The translations under genes and the position numbers were made by a program. DNA of 64,000 nucleotides from Glycine soja. Taxonomy: Eukaryota; Streptophyta; Magnoliopsida; Fabales; Fabaceae. Of the stretch, positions 38,601 through 52,499 are shown piece after piece (the stretch's first letter is position 1; every line of letters begins with the position of its first letter). Below the pieces are notes generated by a model that did no database searches, was not told the DNA's origin, and worked only from the letters and a program-made list of their open reading frames with translations. The stretch covers positions 40,714,677 through 40,778,676 of the forward strand of contig NC_041018.1 in the NCBI RefSeq assembly GCF_004193775.1. The letters are read 5' to 3'.

Positions 38601-39168
38601 GAGCAAAAACCTAAAAGGGTTGATACAATGATCCAACAGATAATAAAAATTACACAAGCAAAACAAGTATTACGAAATGAGTGTGTAAGCAAGATTATTA
38701 AACTTGAGAGTCTATACAAATTTATGGAAACTTTATAGACTCGTAATTTTATATAAAAATAATAATAAAATAACTATAAATAACATATCAATTAAATATT
38801 TCAATAATATAATAAAATAAAATTATAAATAATAAATTTCACAATATTAAAATAATCAAGTCTAATAATGTACACTACTAGATAATAACTTGAGGAGGTA
38901 ATTATAATGGTATAATATTCTGATCAAGGATTTAACAAATGTTGTTGGCGAACAAATGTATCTTAAATCATAAACGCATAAAAAATATATAACCCAAAAT
39001 GACATATGCTTTGATTTAATTTTTTTAACTTGTTGACTAAATCCTAAGTTCGAGAGTCTACCCACTCTACACAAAGTTTAATAAAAAGAGAGTTTATAAA
39101 CAAGTCAACTCGTAGGGAATGAGTGAAATCGTAAACCTATAAGAGTTAACTCGAGAGTTTGATAATTA
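35606..39168. mobile_element. TIR-bounded element of about 3.56 kb
   Basis: The left end has TTATCAAACTTTCTAATTAA (from 35607), and the reverse complement of the right end reads TTATCAAACTCTCGAGTTAA (from about 39164): 17 of these 20 bases pair. Both subterminal regions carry several copies of ACTC and GAGTTAACTC motifs. It starts exactly where similarity of MCU relic C with the other promoters ends, suggesting insertion into that promoter. No transposase frame is visible. Internal direct repeats include ATAGGACATAAGTTAGGTA at about 38039 and 38093. The superfamily is unknown to me. Confidence 0.5.
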
Positions 39169-42100
39169 CTTACGTATGTGTCGAGAAATTATTAGATAGT
39201 TCTGGACCACCATGTCATTTATGATTTTGACCAATAATCATGTGACACTAAATAACTTAATATTTTAAATTGATTAGATCCCTTAAATTAAGGGATAACA
39301 CAATTAGTTTTTATTAGATAATTATTGAGTATATTTTTAATTTAATAAATATATTTTTTGATTGTTCACATGTCACACGATTATTGATTAATATCATAAA
39401 TGACATATAGTCCTGAATTTCTCATGTGTGTTCGACTCCAAGAATTGTAGGGAAGGATTGAAGTCTAACTTTGTTGTCTTAATTGGGTGCCAAGATCAAG
39501 TAGCTTCAAGAATAAAGAGATAGAGGGCATTGGCATTAGATTCGTACGAATTTGAATCCACGTACAAGTTACCCACATATTATGAGGGAATCTTTCCGGC
39601 CAGATTGAGAGGATTTTCATCTAATTATTCCCTCAACTCATGCATTCACAAAGGTATTGGGCGTTTGATTCTGATGCTATATATCCTGAATCTAATGTTA
39701 CTCTACGCTAAGCAATGAGCGCATTAAAACCGAATTAATTTGCTTTCTAGGATGCGAACTAGATATGGATATCAGCACTTGCTTGACAAGGTGGTGAAAA
39801 TAATGCTAACGAGATAATTAGTTTATGACTCCACTTATCTTCATTAGTAAGATTAAGTGGTCTTACCATATGCGTATAAGTGTTGCTATAAATCATTTAA
39901 GCTGACTTTATCATTTATTTTAAAAATTAAAAAAAATATTTTGTATCTATTTTTTGGACTCGATCTATTTCTTTGCAAAAAAAAAAACTATTAAAATGAA
40001 TATAAAATTTATGAATAAAATTATGATATACAAAAAAGAGACATTTGTATAAAAAAATGTTAAAATATATTCTTTAACATACTTGAACACACTCATTCTT
40101 ATTCTTATTGACTGAAATTTATTGACTCTAAAAATAGACATTTAACAAATTATCTATGTTGTTCTATTCGATCAATAAAGGAAAAGTGTAGAAAAAAATG
40201 TTCTATTCGATTTTGACAAATTAATGTTTCAAAATTGATAAGTGATCAAAACAGTAATTTAGCAGTAGCTGTGATTCTTCAAGTATGTGTTGTTGAGAGT
40301 TAGGAAAAGGAAACGCAATAAACCCTAGCTAATGTTTATGTTAGGAATCAGAGGTTATTAGGGAAATAGATTAAGAGCTGTAGAGCTATAGAGAAATGAA
40401 TTTTCAGATAGTATCATATTTGATTAAAAGATGAAAAATAAATGGAATATTTTGGATTAGGGTCAACTCTATATCTAATAAATTAACAATACAGTCATTA
40501 ATGTCTCTAATAGTCATTATTATGGATTAGGGTCAACTCTATATCTAATAAAGAATCCATGTATGACTTTCTAATTTATTTTTAGTGTGTCCTAATTTAC
40601 CACATAATATTTAAAGACTTCAACAAATATTTGTTCCAGTCACACGGTAGAATTATTAAGAACTTAAAATGTGTCTCAAAGTTATATACTTTTACTAATA
40701 TTTATATTTGTTTCAACTAAGAATTTAATTAAATTGTATTTAATTTGGAAATAATAAATACAAAAAATAAAAATAGTCAAATATATTTAGTTTTTTATCA
40801 CAAAAAAATATTTCAAAGTAGAAATTTTATTTCAATATTTTTTTATCACAATAACTAAAATATTATGAGAAATACTTATTGTTATACTACTATAATTTTT
40901 AAAAATCATTAATCTCACGTCCCAAACAGGGGCGGAGTAAAAAGTTCAGTTCAAGGGAAGCCAAGAAAAAAAAAATATCATTTCATCAACACTTATAATT
41001 TTCTTTCATCTCTTTTTATTTTCTATCATATCATGTTATTTATTATACCTACACATTTTTTCTTCTCTGTATTTCTCTCCTTAAGTTTCAACTAACACAA
41101 TAATTTTTAGATATTATTTTTCCGATAATTTTTCATAAATTTTTAACAATATGCTGTAATTTTTTAACAGCCAACTACTCCTTTTCTGCTAAGATTTAGT
41201 CTGTTATGCCCGTTCATCATTTAATTTGGCTTGGTCTATTATGCTTTTTGATGACTTAGTTTGGCTTACCCAAAAAAACTAATATCATGTTACAGAGACT
41301 TACATATTATAAGCCCACATATATGATAAGACCAAAAGTATATATTTTTTGCTTAACGAGCATTGTACAGTTTTTAATTCAGTGTCTTAAATGAGACTTC
41401 CAAGTGTAGTCTCTAATTAACTTTTTATGTATATTGTGTGTTTCCAATTGGTGGACAATTCTCTATTTCAAACACAGCATTAACACTTATATTTGGGTAT
41501 ATCGTGTAACGTAATTCTTAATGTGAGATATTCATAACGTGGAAAGGAAAGACTTCATAGCAAGGCCTCTCCTGAAAAATCAGCTAACCAAAAGAAAGGC
41601 ATGCCACCAGGAGTGTAGATTCATTCATTGTGTTGCTGCTCCATTTTTTATACGATAAGTTTGTGTTGTTATTTGTTACAACCCAAAATTTTAAACCAAG
41701 TAAGTTTTATATCATGTCGATGGAAACAATGTATAACTAAAAAATATAATAAATTTAGTTTTTAAATATGTAAAAAATATAATAAATTAGTTATGATAAT
41801 TTAATAATAAATTAATTTTTAAATTTTACCACTTAATATCAAATTAATCATAAAAAAATATAATATATTTTTAAATTGGTCATTGAATATCATACTTAAT
41901 GATAAGATTATCTCATAAATTCAACAATAAAATTAATTTGTTTACATTTTTTACACATTCATATACTAAATACGTATTTTTCATTTTTAGGGACTAATTT
42001 TTTTACCGTATTATACATATTCATATTTTTATTTATTTTCTCGTCTCTGCCTTTCAATTACGTGTAAACCCCCTTATGAAGCTTTTAGTAAAATAATTAA

Positions 42101-42443
42101 AGTAATGCATAAACTATGTCTATATACCATAACCCATCACTAGTACAAGAGGGGAGAAGATGGTCACGGTTGCTACCAATAAAAAGTACCCCATATAGAA
42201 TTTGGAAGAAATGAATCATTGAGCCAATTTGCCATTAATATGAAAACACGTGTTTCGACGAGATTATTTTCGAAAAAATAATCGTTTAAATTTCATATTT
42301 TATAAAAGAAATAAACAATTAATTTTTAAAATAAACTAAGTGAGACATGTATCGAGACCTGCAAGCTCTATAATAAACAAAACTTGATTTTTTATTTATT
42401 AATAATAACCACAATAATTCGGTTTGAAGTTTATTTATAATTT
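39169..42443. other. Gene-poor AT-rich stretch
   Basis: No supported gene. A block GGATTAGGGTCAACTCTATA occurs twice, at about 40453 and 40525. CAGGGGCGGAGTAAAAAG near 40927 resembles the left end of hAT-like elements such as the one at 62254, but no matching right end was found. The frame at 39530-39718 is not recognised. Confidence 0.45.
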
Positions 42444-43129
42444 TAGAGTACGTTTGGATAAAAAATTTTAACTTATGAGAATAATTTATTAGAAAATTTA
42501 AATTTTTGTAATTTAAAATTCATTATTTGAATTTTTTATGAAGAATTTAAATTTTTTGAATTTTAAAAGAATTTTAAACAATTAAAAATATGAAATTTCC
42601 TTCTAAAATGTGAAAAATTGAAATTCTCTTTCTTGATATAAGAATCTTTTAAAACATTGGTGTATTTTTTTTTATAATCTTCATCCTCTCTCTCACTTGA
42701 AAGTTCCTGAAATCTCATTCTCAGAATTCTTCACTCATGCCCCATCCGATGATCCTCTTTTTTAAGAGACATTATCTAAGTTGGTGGAGCATCGATCAGG
42801 TGTGGGCCTAGGGGGATACATATAACTGCACCTGCCGGTCAGGGGAATAACCGTCATTACCCATCACGCGCGGCGGAGGTGTGGTGTAGGCCACTTCGTC
42901 CCAGTTTTCTGTGACTTCTCATGACACATCAATATTCTTCTTTTTTAAGTACACTGATCATATTTTTTCTTCTCTTTGCATTCATTTTCTTTCATCCTCG
43001 CAATTTTAATTTTTTTTATTCAAATACAAAATTTTGAAAATAAAAGAATTTTAATTTAAGTATTTAAAATTTTTAAAATTTAAAAATTTTTAAAATTTTA
43101 AATTACCTTATCCAAATACATTCTCAAAG
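42444..43129. mobile_element. Non-autonomous TIR element with GC-rich core (686 bp)
   Basis: The outer ends TTTAGAGTACGTTTGGATAA and (inverted, right) TTTGAGAATGTATTTGGATAA-like sequence pair well, and both arms are AT-rich with mirrored AAATTTT blocks. The middle, at about 42750-42910, is unusually GC-rich (CACGCGCGGCGGAGGTGTGG), unlike the arms, and may be captured DNA. No ORF of note. Confidence 0.55.
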
Positions 43130-44645
43130 TTATCCAGTTATCTCAAAAGTGTATTTTGTAAGAATCAAACTTTAATTTTTTTTAACCACCAAAATTAAAA
43201 CATAAAGAAAACGCATTGTGGAATCTATAATGAATCTTTGACCGAGGAAGCTGACGTTTTATGTTATGGGGTTAATTGACACGATAAACTCAATCTGATT
43301 AATGGCAGAGTGGTTTGCCTCCCTCAAAAAAGAGCATTGGGTCATGAACTGATTATGCAATAATGGTGAAGAATTTCGAGTGGTAACAACAAACAAGTGG
43401 AAGGATCATGGATGTTGTCATTTTACATACGGTGCAATTAACGTGTGGAAAAACAAGTGTCCAAAAGGATTACGACATAGGAGACGTGTAATAACCACAA
43501 TTTTCTTGTAGGATTTCTCATTTTCCAAATTCCATGGCGTGTTTTGTACCTTTAATGTCGTGCGTTTGAATTCACGGAAAGATAATGATACGTAAGAGTA
43601 AAATTCATGTTTAACGTGCTTCAATGGATTATGTTAATGTGTTTGAGGTAAATTAAACTAATATTTTCTGAAATAGATTGAGTTAATGTCCTGGTATAGG
43701 TTGAGATGGATATGTAAGAATAAAATTCATGTTTAATGCGCCTTGAAAAAATGAGATTGGTCATTGATTTATCTTACATGGATTAAGTTAATGTGTTTGA
43801 GGTAGATTAAACTAACATATTGATCGAAAAATAAACTGAGTTAATGTCCTGGTTGAGATTAATTATGTTGATGTTCTAGCTAAAATATAAGATCTCTCTC
43901 GCTGGAAGTGAACTCTCAAGTAAGGTTGAAATACTATGGAAAATCAATCAACATACTATTGTATAAGATATTCTCTTGTTTAAGTCAATAATTATTCTAA
44001 TAGTGATAGTATGTAAAAACGACATGTATCTGGTATGATCGATGTTATATTTATAGGAACACGGAATGACCTATATTATTTGATTATTTAAGGGCTTTCA
44101 AGGACAATATTTTTTCTTACAGAGGATCAAAATTTCATCACCAAAAGTTCTGATCAACTTCAGTGAATTATAAGATTAGTTTAGTGAAAAAAAAAAAAGA
44201 AATCATGAATTCAAATTATTCTATTAATAAAAACTAACAAACTACTAATTAATATTTGATGATTATTTCATGATTGAAAAATGTTTTCCTATTCCAGAGC
44301 TGCAACAAGACAATTTTACTTTCATTTTAGGTGTTATTCTTTATTCATGATTTCATTATAGAAATCATACTCATGGATATTGATTCAGCATTTGAGTTTA
44401 GGTGTCCTATTATACGAATTAGTCTTAAGTTCAGTATCGAACATATCTAAAATAAGCACGTGCCTAAGATTCATACAAGAAGAACCTCTAAGTTTCATAT
44501 ATTTAATTAATATACGTATTGTTTTCACTCGATTAAATGATATTTTATTTTTAATGACTATTTTTTTTTATTATGAAGAAAAAAAAAGAACGGTATATAC
44601 TACTTCAAAAAAGTAAAATGTAGATGACATAAAGCCTGCTAGGTT
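43130..44645. other. Spacer with a 121-bp tandem repeat
   Basis: Two copies of a unit of about 121 bases start near 43592 and 43713, each with AAAATTCATGTTTAA followed by TTAATGTGTTTGAGGTA and GAGTTAATGTCCTGGT. No coding exon was recognised elsewhere in this stretch. Confidence 0.6.
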
Positions 44646-45232
44646 CCCTTTGGACCGAGTCGAACCGGCCCAATTAAAGCCCAATAGGGTGCGTGGAGTC
44701 GTGAGTCACAGTCACAGAAGCTTCGATGATTCAAACGCCGTTTTCATGGATCCCGTCCACGTTCTCAATCGTTCCTACCTCCGCTTCACCGTTTCTCCTT
44801 CTAGCTACTATTCCCGTTTTTTCAAATCCTCCTCAACAACCCCCAACTCCGTCACCACCGTTACTTCCCCTCTCACGACACAGAAACGGAAAGAGCCTCG
44901 AGCTTTGGTTGACACGTGTGGGTTGTGTAGGAAGCGAGGCCTCTGTTGTTGGCGGCACACGAGTGTTTGCTGAAATCAACTGAACTGTTGAATGCTTTGA
45001 AAGCTTTGAAGAGTGGATCGCGTTGCTCGAAGAGGGAGTGTGAGGGTGGTCAACACTCTTTCGTTGACCTGGTACAGGTGGCGCCTCAACTTGAGGTAAC
45101 GCTAAATTTACGTGTCGGTGACGCTGACTCTGACCCTCACCTGCCCCCAAACGATTTGGAAGGTGAGTGAGTATTTTTGTTCTTTCATTCTTCCTTGGTT
45201 ATTGATGTTCACGTGTTTTAGTGTTTTACATT

Positions 45233-45480
45233 AGTAAGGCTTTGTTTGGGTTGCTATCACCATGAGTGAAATGGAGTTTTGTTCAATGGAATAACATAAA
45301 ATTACCTCACTATTACTTTGAAAATTTTATAATGAATTGGAGGGAAGTTTCTATTTAACTGTTTGAGAAGTGAATGCAATAGTATTGGATGGAATGGGAC
45401 AGGTTCTGTAACTAATATACACCCATTGATTCTATTTACCTCCATTCCATGTCTTTCTATGAATCCAAATATAGCATAAG
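45233..45480. mobile_element. Possible small TIR element in intron 1 of the METTL4-like copy
   Basis: The left side, GCTTTGTTTGGGTTGCTATC, and the reverse complement of the right side, GCTATATTTGGATTCATAG, pair imperfectly; both are followed by an ATGGA or CATGGAATGGAG-like block. The length is about 250 bases, without an ORF. Confidence 0.4.
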
Positions 45481-45518
45481 AGTTAATCTAACTTCAGGGT
45501 TTTTTTTTTAATGTCAGA

Positions 45519-45905
45519 GGTCATATTTGGATAAACTTCTTTGTAAATACTCATAGTAGAATAATTGAATTAAGCTTTTCCCATAATTTAGTTGAGTGCA
45601 CTTCAGCTGTTGGAGAAGTTAGACGAGAGTACTCATATAAAAGTTAAGTGCTTAAGTTGATTTTGGCTTATGGGAGAAACTTAAGGGTCTGTTTGGGTAA
45701 GCTTCTTTAGAAACACTTCTAAGATAAAAAAAAATGAGATTAGCTTCTCCATAAGTCAAAATGAGCTCTCCATTAGCTAATTTCTAGAAGTTCTCTCTAT
45801 ATAGTTTCTCTAAAAGATGAGTGAACATCTACAAATTAGATAATTCATTTTACCTTCTTATTTCTTTCTCCTATATATGCTTATGCAAAAGTTTATCGAA
45901 ACATA
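45519..45905. mobile_element. Two adjacent small TIR elements of one family
   Basis: The first runs from TCATATTTGGATAAACTTC (about 45523) to GGCTTATGGGAGAAACTTAA (about 45686). The second runs from GTCTGTTTGGGTAAGCTTC (about 45688) to GCAAAAGTTTATCGAAAC (about 45902). Both show the mirrored GAGAAGTTTATCCAAA-type ends and the internal TAAGTCAAAATGAGCT and TTTTACCTTCTT phrases of a common legume MITE. Relatives lie at 48160-48398 and 50405-50645. Confidence 0.6.
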
Positions 45906-47542
45906 GATATAGTCAAGATACCTGTTTTTTGTGGTGGCTAACTATTATATTGAGTTTCTTCTGTCATTGGCATAATGTTGGAGTCTTTTTTTAGTTAAAT
46001 TTTGTGGAGGTGGCTGGTGAACAAAAACTTACTGCATGAATTTAATTCTTTGATTTCTCAGATTCGCCTAGTGTGCAATGCTGCGGTGCTCCCTGCATTC
46101 AATAATTTGGTTGCTAATGACACCAAGGATGACGCGGTGGCTGAAATTTTGAACAATCGTTATATAATGCCCCAGGAGAGTTGCTTTTACATGGTATGTT
46201 TAAACCTCCATAATAACATTTGGTGCGTTTAATTTTCGAATTTTGTTTCTGTTGTAGTCTCTTCTTTTGCTCATCTTATTTGTTGAGGATTTGTTTTTTT
46301 CCCTTAGGTTTTTAATTCTTAAACTTTTATTCCTAATCCAATGGAGTGTTTCTTACATGTTATGATACTTATTTGTTTTCATATGTGGAAGTCTGATCTG
46401 GGACAGATTCGCAATCTAATTCCTGGTAATGGTTGCACATAAAACTCAATTTTATTTCTTGTTATATATCTTGGTACTTCTTAACAACTGTCTTGTTATT
46501 CATTGATAACAAAATGTAAGCATTTTTGTGCCATATTCACCTTCATGAAAAGAACAGGAATGCAGTTTACTTGTTGATATTTCTGGCAATGTGCCATTCT
46601 TTCTCATAACTTTAAATAATTCTTCTCAAATGTTGCATGACATGTTAATGGAGTTATCTTGACCTTCCCTCAAATTATGCTAGATGGAAGGTGTTGCATT
46701 CTGCCTGTATGATCTTATGAATGGCAACCCAGTTGTTGAAATTCTTTGTGGCATTTCTTAGAGTACTATTTGTGTTTAGGTGGTCAGGTAATGAGGGTGT
46801 TGTTTTTCATATTTAATTGGGATTTTGTTTGATTAATTTATGCAGCTCTTACTGATTCTGGTTTCAACCTCATAGTGGTGGATCCACCTCAGGAAAATTC
46901 CAGTGCCCACCGGAAATCAAGGTATATTAAAAGTCACACTATGTTTTGCTGACGTAATCTATATATTATATCAAATCTGTCCAAGTACTACAACTTGCAG
47001 CTATTTGTGCAATTGTTTCCTGCTTAATGTTCAGTGGCTTTATTGTAATTTTGTCGAGAGTCGTGGATATCTAATTTGAATTAGAGAGTGATTGTTGCAT
47101 TTCTTTTGTACAAAGCACTGACACCCTATTCTGGTATTTACAAATTTCCTGTACTATATATTGTCTGATTAAAGTAGAGATTTCCATGTGAGGTAATACG
47201 TCCTTGCATTGCCTTTAAGGATATGCGGTGCTTCTCTTTGAACTTTAATGTTCAGATACATTTCTCTCCAATTAATCTATGAGGAGGTTGAAACTTGTTA
47301 TTTATTCTGTCTAGGTTTTTCACCCTGGGGGGTTTGGCCTTGTTAGTTGCAAGAAAATGAATTCGACTTTATTTTCTAATTAATTATCAATTATTGAATA
47401 AGATATATATAGATAATATTATATAATATAAACAGAAATAGCTTAGTGACTCATTGATGAACGCGAGCTGTTACTCAGTTTAAATTGGCTAAGAAATGTA
47501 GCTTTTTTGAGGGAAGTCTTGATCATAATGTCATCAATGTAG

Positions 47543-47686
<144 letters not shown>

Positions 47687-47747
47687 TAGCTATGCTGCTA
47701 CTTTTTATTGGTTAAAAGTGATCTCTCACAAGGTACATCAGTTTTAG

Positions 47748-47933
<186 letters not shown>

Positions 47934-48159
47934 TAATTAATAGGCCTTCTAACTATCAGATCCCCCTTTCTTTTTTAAAGTTCTCACTTGTGTTCTTTTG
48001 TAGTTTTCTAGGTGAATAATACTGACAACCAATCAAAATTTAAACCTGTGAATAATGATCATGTGATTATGAGCATTCCTGGGGATTACTCAAGGAAACC
48101 TCCAATTGCAGGTATCCTTGTTTGTTTAATGTGGTGTATTCAATTTACAAATAAGAAGG

Positions 48160-48398
48160 AAATTCTATATAATCACTTACAAAGAGATGAAAATAAGAAG
48201 GAAAAATAATTTGACTTTCTCGCACAAGTTAAAATCAACTTTTTTGCCTAAACTTCTATGCAAGCTCTTTTCATTTAACTTTTCCATAAGGTACATTAGT
48301 TTATTTTAGCTTATGAAAAAAATTCATTATATTTTACCTTCTTGTTTTCTCTTCTTATAAGTAAGTGTTTATGGAGAAGTTTATTCAAATAGGGCCTA
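48160..48398. mobile_element. Small TIR element, same family, in the METTL4-like copy
   Basis: It lies between the last two coding pieces of the methyltransferase copy. Key phrases: TTTTACCTTCTTGTTTTCTC and a right end GGAGAAGTTTATTCAAATAG. The left end is poorly defined. Confidence 0.55.
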
Positions 48399-48432
48399 AA
48401 TAAGTTGTACTGAAGGTTAGTACATTATTTGA

Positions 48433-48612
<180 letters not shown>

Positions 48613-48615
48613 TGA

Positions 48616-51600
48616 TTCTTGAGAAAAGAGATTCCGTCCTTGGTGATATAATCTATTGTCATGTTTGAATTTTCAGCGTCTATATTTTTTTTCCTTTGCA
48701 TTAGTAATGTTGATCTCTTCTGGCTGCCTACACCTTTTTTTCCCACTTCTTTTCTATGGTTAAGGGAAGAAGCATAGATATACTGAAGCTCTGCTTCTGC
48801 TGTGAGAGAGAGTGGCTTAAAACATTGGCAGGGGATGGTTTCTTATTTCTGGGCCGTGAATAGTTTTAATTTAAGTATCTTTGCGCTATCAACTAATTAA
48901 AAATCACTTTTTATTTTATCAGAATTAAAAATCACTTTAAATATGACTTTTAAAAGTAACAAGTTCATCATATATTAATAATACACAATAATAATTTATG
49001 ATTAGATATTTGGATCAGTGTATTTCTAATTAAATTTTTGGTCAAATATTTGTTTGTAAGATTAAAACTAGTGTTTTCCCATAGGAAACAACTAGACTGG
49101 TGTTTAGGAGTAGGACACAAATGAGATAGAAGACAATTCTGTAAATTCATTAAATGGCTGTATGTTGTAGCAAATTTTCAACATTTTTTTTGGTGTTGTA
49201 GCATATTCAAACAGATAATTTACTATTAGATGGTATGCGAAATTATCATGTCATGATGTGTTACAAGTTCTCATCACCCATGTGTCTTTAGTTGGTTCCA
49301 GCCTAACTTGAAAATCTTTTTGTATTCCCATACCTAATTTAAGTTTTTTATGACTTTGAAAATAAAATCCACCGAAAGCGATTTCCATGCTGAATCATTC
49401 AAATAAATTCTTATAAAAATAAATTTGTTCTTTAAGTAGGTTGTTTTTTCTTTTCTTTTAATGAAGTATATTGTGATCTTAAGTCTTTTTTTTTTCAGGG
49501 TAATTATGCAGTTTTATGCAAGTAAAATTTATTTATATGTTTCATTTGCAGTTAGCTAGTTGGAATAACTTTAATTATTCACTTGAGTGGCAAGTTTTGT
49601 GAAATTGAATATTTTATTTTCTTACTATGAGGTTTTGAAATTGTTTGTGCCTGTAATAACCCCTAAGTATGCTCTGCATCTACAGTATGATTTAACTGGA
49701 TTCATTTAAATCTCACCCCACCCACGGAGGAACATCTTTTTGTAGCTTCAATCTTTGACCCTAAAGTGAGTGTGGAAAAAGAAAAGTTTACAAACACTCC
49801 CAAAAAGAAGGTAAAGGAAAAGCATTTCGCCGTTCCCAATCGAAATCGATGACGACAGTTTGAAGAGTCATCAAAATTTGACTAAATGTTACTACTATTT
49901 TCTTTTCAATCAAAGAATACCAATATTTATTCAACAAAAAAATGCCCTAATTTAATCTGAACCACATATTAGTTTTGTTTATTTTTTCATTTTAATTTAT
50001 ATGTAAGTTAAGTTTCAAATAAATACAATTAATTACTTGTAAGAAAATATTTAATTCAAAATAATAATTAACATATATTCTTATCATTTTACTATTTATT
50101 TAAGTGAAAAATAAATAAAACTCCAGCTTACATATTTACACATTAAATCATTTTCCAACAAAAAAGTTGTTTAATTAATTATAATCAACTATGAGATTTG
50201 GAATACGAGTTTTATTTAAGCATATGGTCAAGTAATTAACTGTAATTAAGCTGTTAATTAAATAACTTGATAATTTTTTTTTGACAAAAATAACTTGATG
50301 TGAAAATATGGTGCTAATCCTGAAACTAAGTATGCATTTGTTGTACATTCATTCTTTTTTTAATCATTAATATTTGAAAATCATGTTACATCTTAACTGA
50401 TCTAAAGTTCTATTTAAATAAATATATTCGTAAGTATTTATATAAAAAAGAAGAAATAATACATTAAAATTTTCTATAAGCTAAAATGAACATATGTACT
50501 TTAGCTTTTAGAGAAATTAAATGATTTTTTAATAAAAGTTAAATACGTAAGTTGATTTTGGTTTATGAAAAATGTTTAATTTATTTCACATTTTTGTTTT
50601 CTTCTTTATAATTGTTTATAAAATGTTTATCTAAAACTAAGGCCTAAAATTAAGATGAGTTAATTTAAGAGGATAAAATTCTTCCAACATTTGTTTTCTT
50701 CGTATACAAGATTCAAATCTGTTTTTTTTTTTTTACATGTAACTTTATGTAATGCCTTGTTCGGATGATAAAAGAAATAGAAAATAGGATTAAAAAAAAG
50801 AAATATAACGAAAATGTATTATTTAAATACGTAAAAATGAAAAAAGAGAGAAAATTTATTTCCTCTTTATTTATTTAATGAGAAAATGGAAATAAATAAT
50901 ATAAAATGACACGATTAACTTTAATTGAAATTTGTTAAATTAACAAGCAAAAAGTGAGTGTAACATGCAGAGTACAAATATTTTTCACTTTATCTGAGAA
51001 AATCTCAGCAACAGAAGATGGATCAATTTTTTTGTGGATTTTACTGTAAAAAAAAATATTCTTTTGTCAGACTTTGTTAATGTCCATCTTCAAACACGAT
51101 TGACTTTTTCTGTAATATATCTCTTTCTCTTTTCATTTCTCTAAATTTTAAATTTATTCATCTAAATTTCCTGTAACTATAAACTCGAGAGGAGTCTTAA
51201 AGAACATATCCTCTAACGTATATTCCTTCGAATTCACAGTTTTTAATCAATTAAAATTTATGAAAAATTATAAAATCAAGAGCCAAACAACAAATACTAC
51301 TATGATATAGGATTCATTAAATTTTATCATTTTAAATAAATTTCAATAAAAGAAAAGAATGTGTTGTTAATATTTCTATATGTGTCAATGCATTTCACGT
51401 ATTCTTTAATTAATGTAATAAAATAAGAATTTAATGTCTAACAAATTATTTTATATTGTCATCGATCAAAATTCATTATTTAAATTACTTTAAAAAATAA
51501 TTATTTTAAAACTAAACAAATTTATATACGAACGATTGCGTAAACATTTTACATTAGTAAAATTTACTCATAAAACAAACGCAGTACAATTTTATTAGTT

Positions 51601-52066
51601 TTTTTCAAATTAAAAAAAATACAATGATAATGGTACAATACATTTGGGATTCAAATATCATAATAATTCTTTTTCTTTCTTTCTTACATACATGAATCAT
51701 TTTCCTTTGAATAATTTCTGACCTTCTGTTCTGGGTCCCACTCTTTCTAATAATTAGGTTATCAGAGAAGCAGTCCACATGGAATGCAATGCGTCCACGC
51801 GCGCCACCAATCAATCTCAACCGTTCAATTTCTCATCGCATCCCAGATCTTACAACGCGCACGCATCGGCCACACAATATTCGGTGCACCTTTCCATACT
51901 TGAACATTTCCCCACCTGAAATTTAGCTTTATGAGATTCTTCATTCTTCCACGCATCCAGCGAAGACAATTGGAGGAGGAAAGCGCGATCCTCGTGACTC
52001 GCGACCCCTCGGGTTTAAATCCCCTGCGACGCAGCACAAGCTACTACTTCACCGTCACCGGAGAAA
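48616..52066. other. AT-rich spacer with one small TIR element; promoter of BES1/BZR1 gene
   Basis: At 50405-50645 lies a diverged member of the small TIR family seen in the upstream gene (TATAAGCTAAAATGAAC, right end AATGTTTATCTAAAACTAAG). The rest is AT-rich with no supported exon. The last 300 bases, 51760-52066, become GC-richer and probably hold the promoter and 5' UTR of the gene starting at 52067. Confidence 0.5.
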
Positions 52067-52456
52067 ATGGCCGACGACGGAGCAACCTCGGCGGCGACGA
52101 GCCGGAGAAAGCCGTCGTGGAGAGAAAGAGAGAACAACAGAAGAAGAGAAAGACGAAGAAGAGCAATAGCAGCGAAAATATACTCAGGACTTCGAGCTCA
52201 GGGGAACTTCAACTTGCCAAAGCACTGCGACAACAACGAAGTTCTGAAAGCTCTCTGCGCAGAAGCTGGTTGGTGCGTAGAAGAAGACGGAACCACTTAT
52301 CGCAAGGTAAATCTAATCTAATCAAACTGTTCATAGATCTCAATGAAATTGTGCGTTTAACTTTCTATTTACGCTACATTATAGTTAGTTATCGTTCTCG
52401 TTAGTCGTTAGACGAAGCTTTCTAACTTAATCACAGTATCTGATTATGACCCTTTT

Positions 52457-52499
<43 letters not shown>

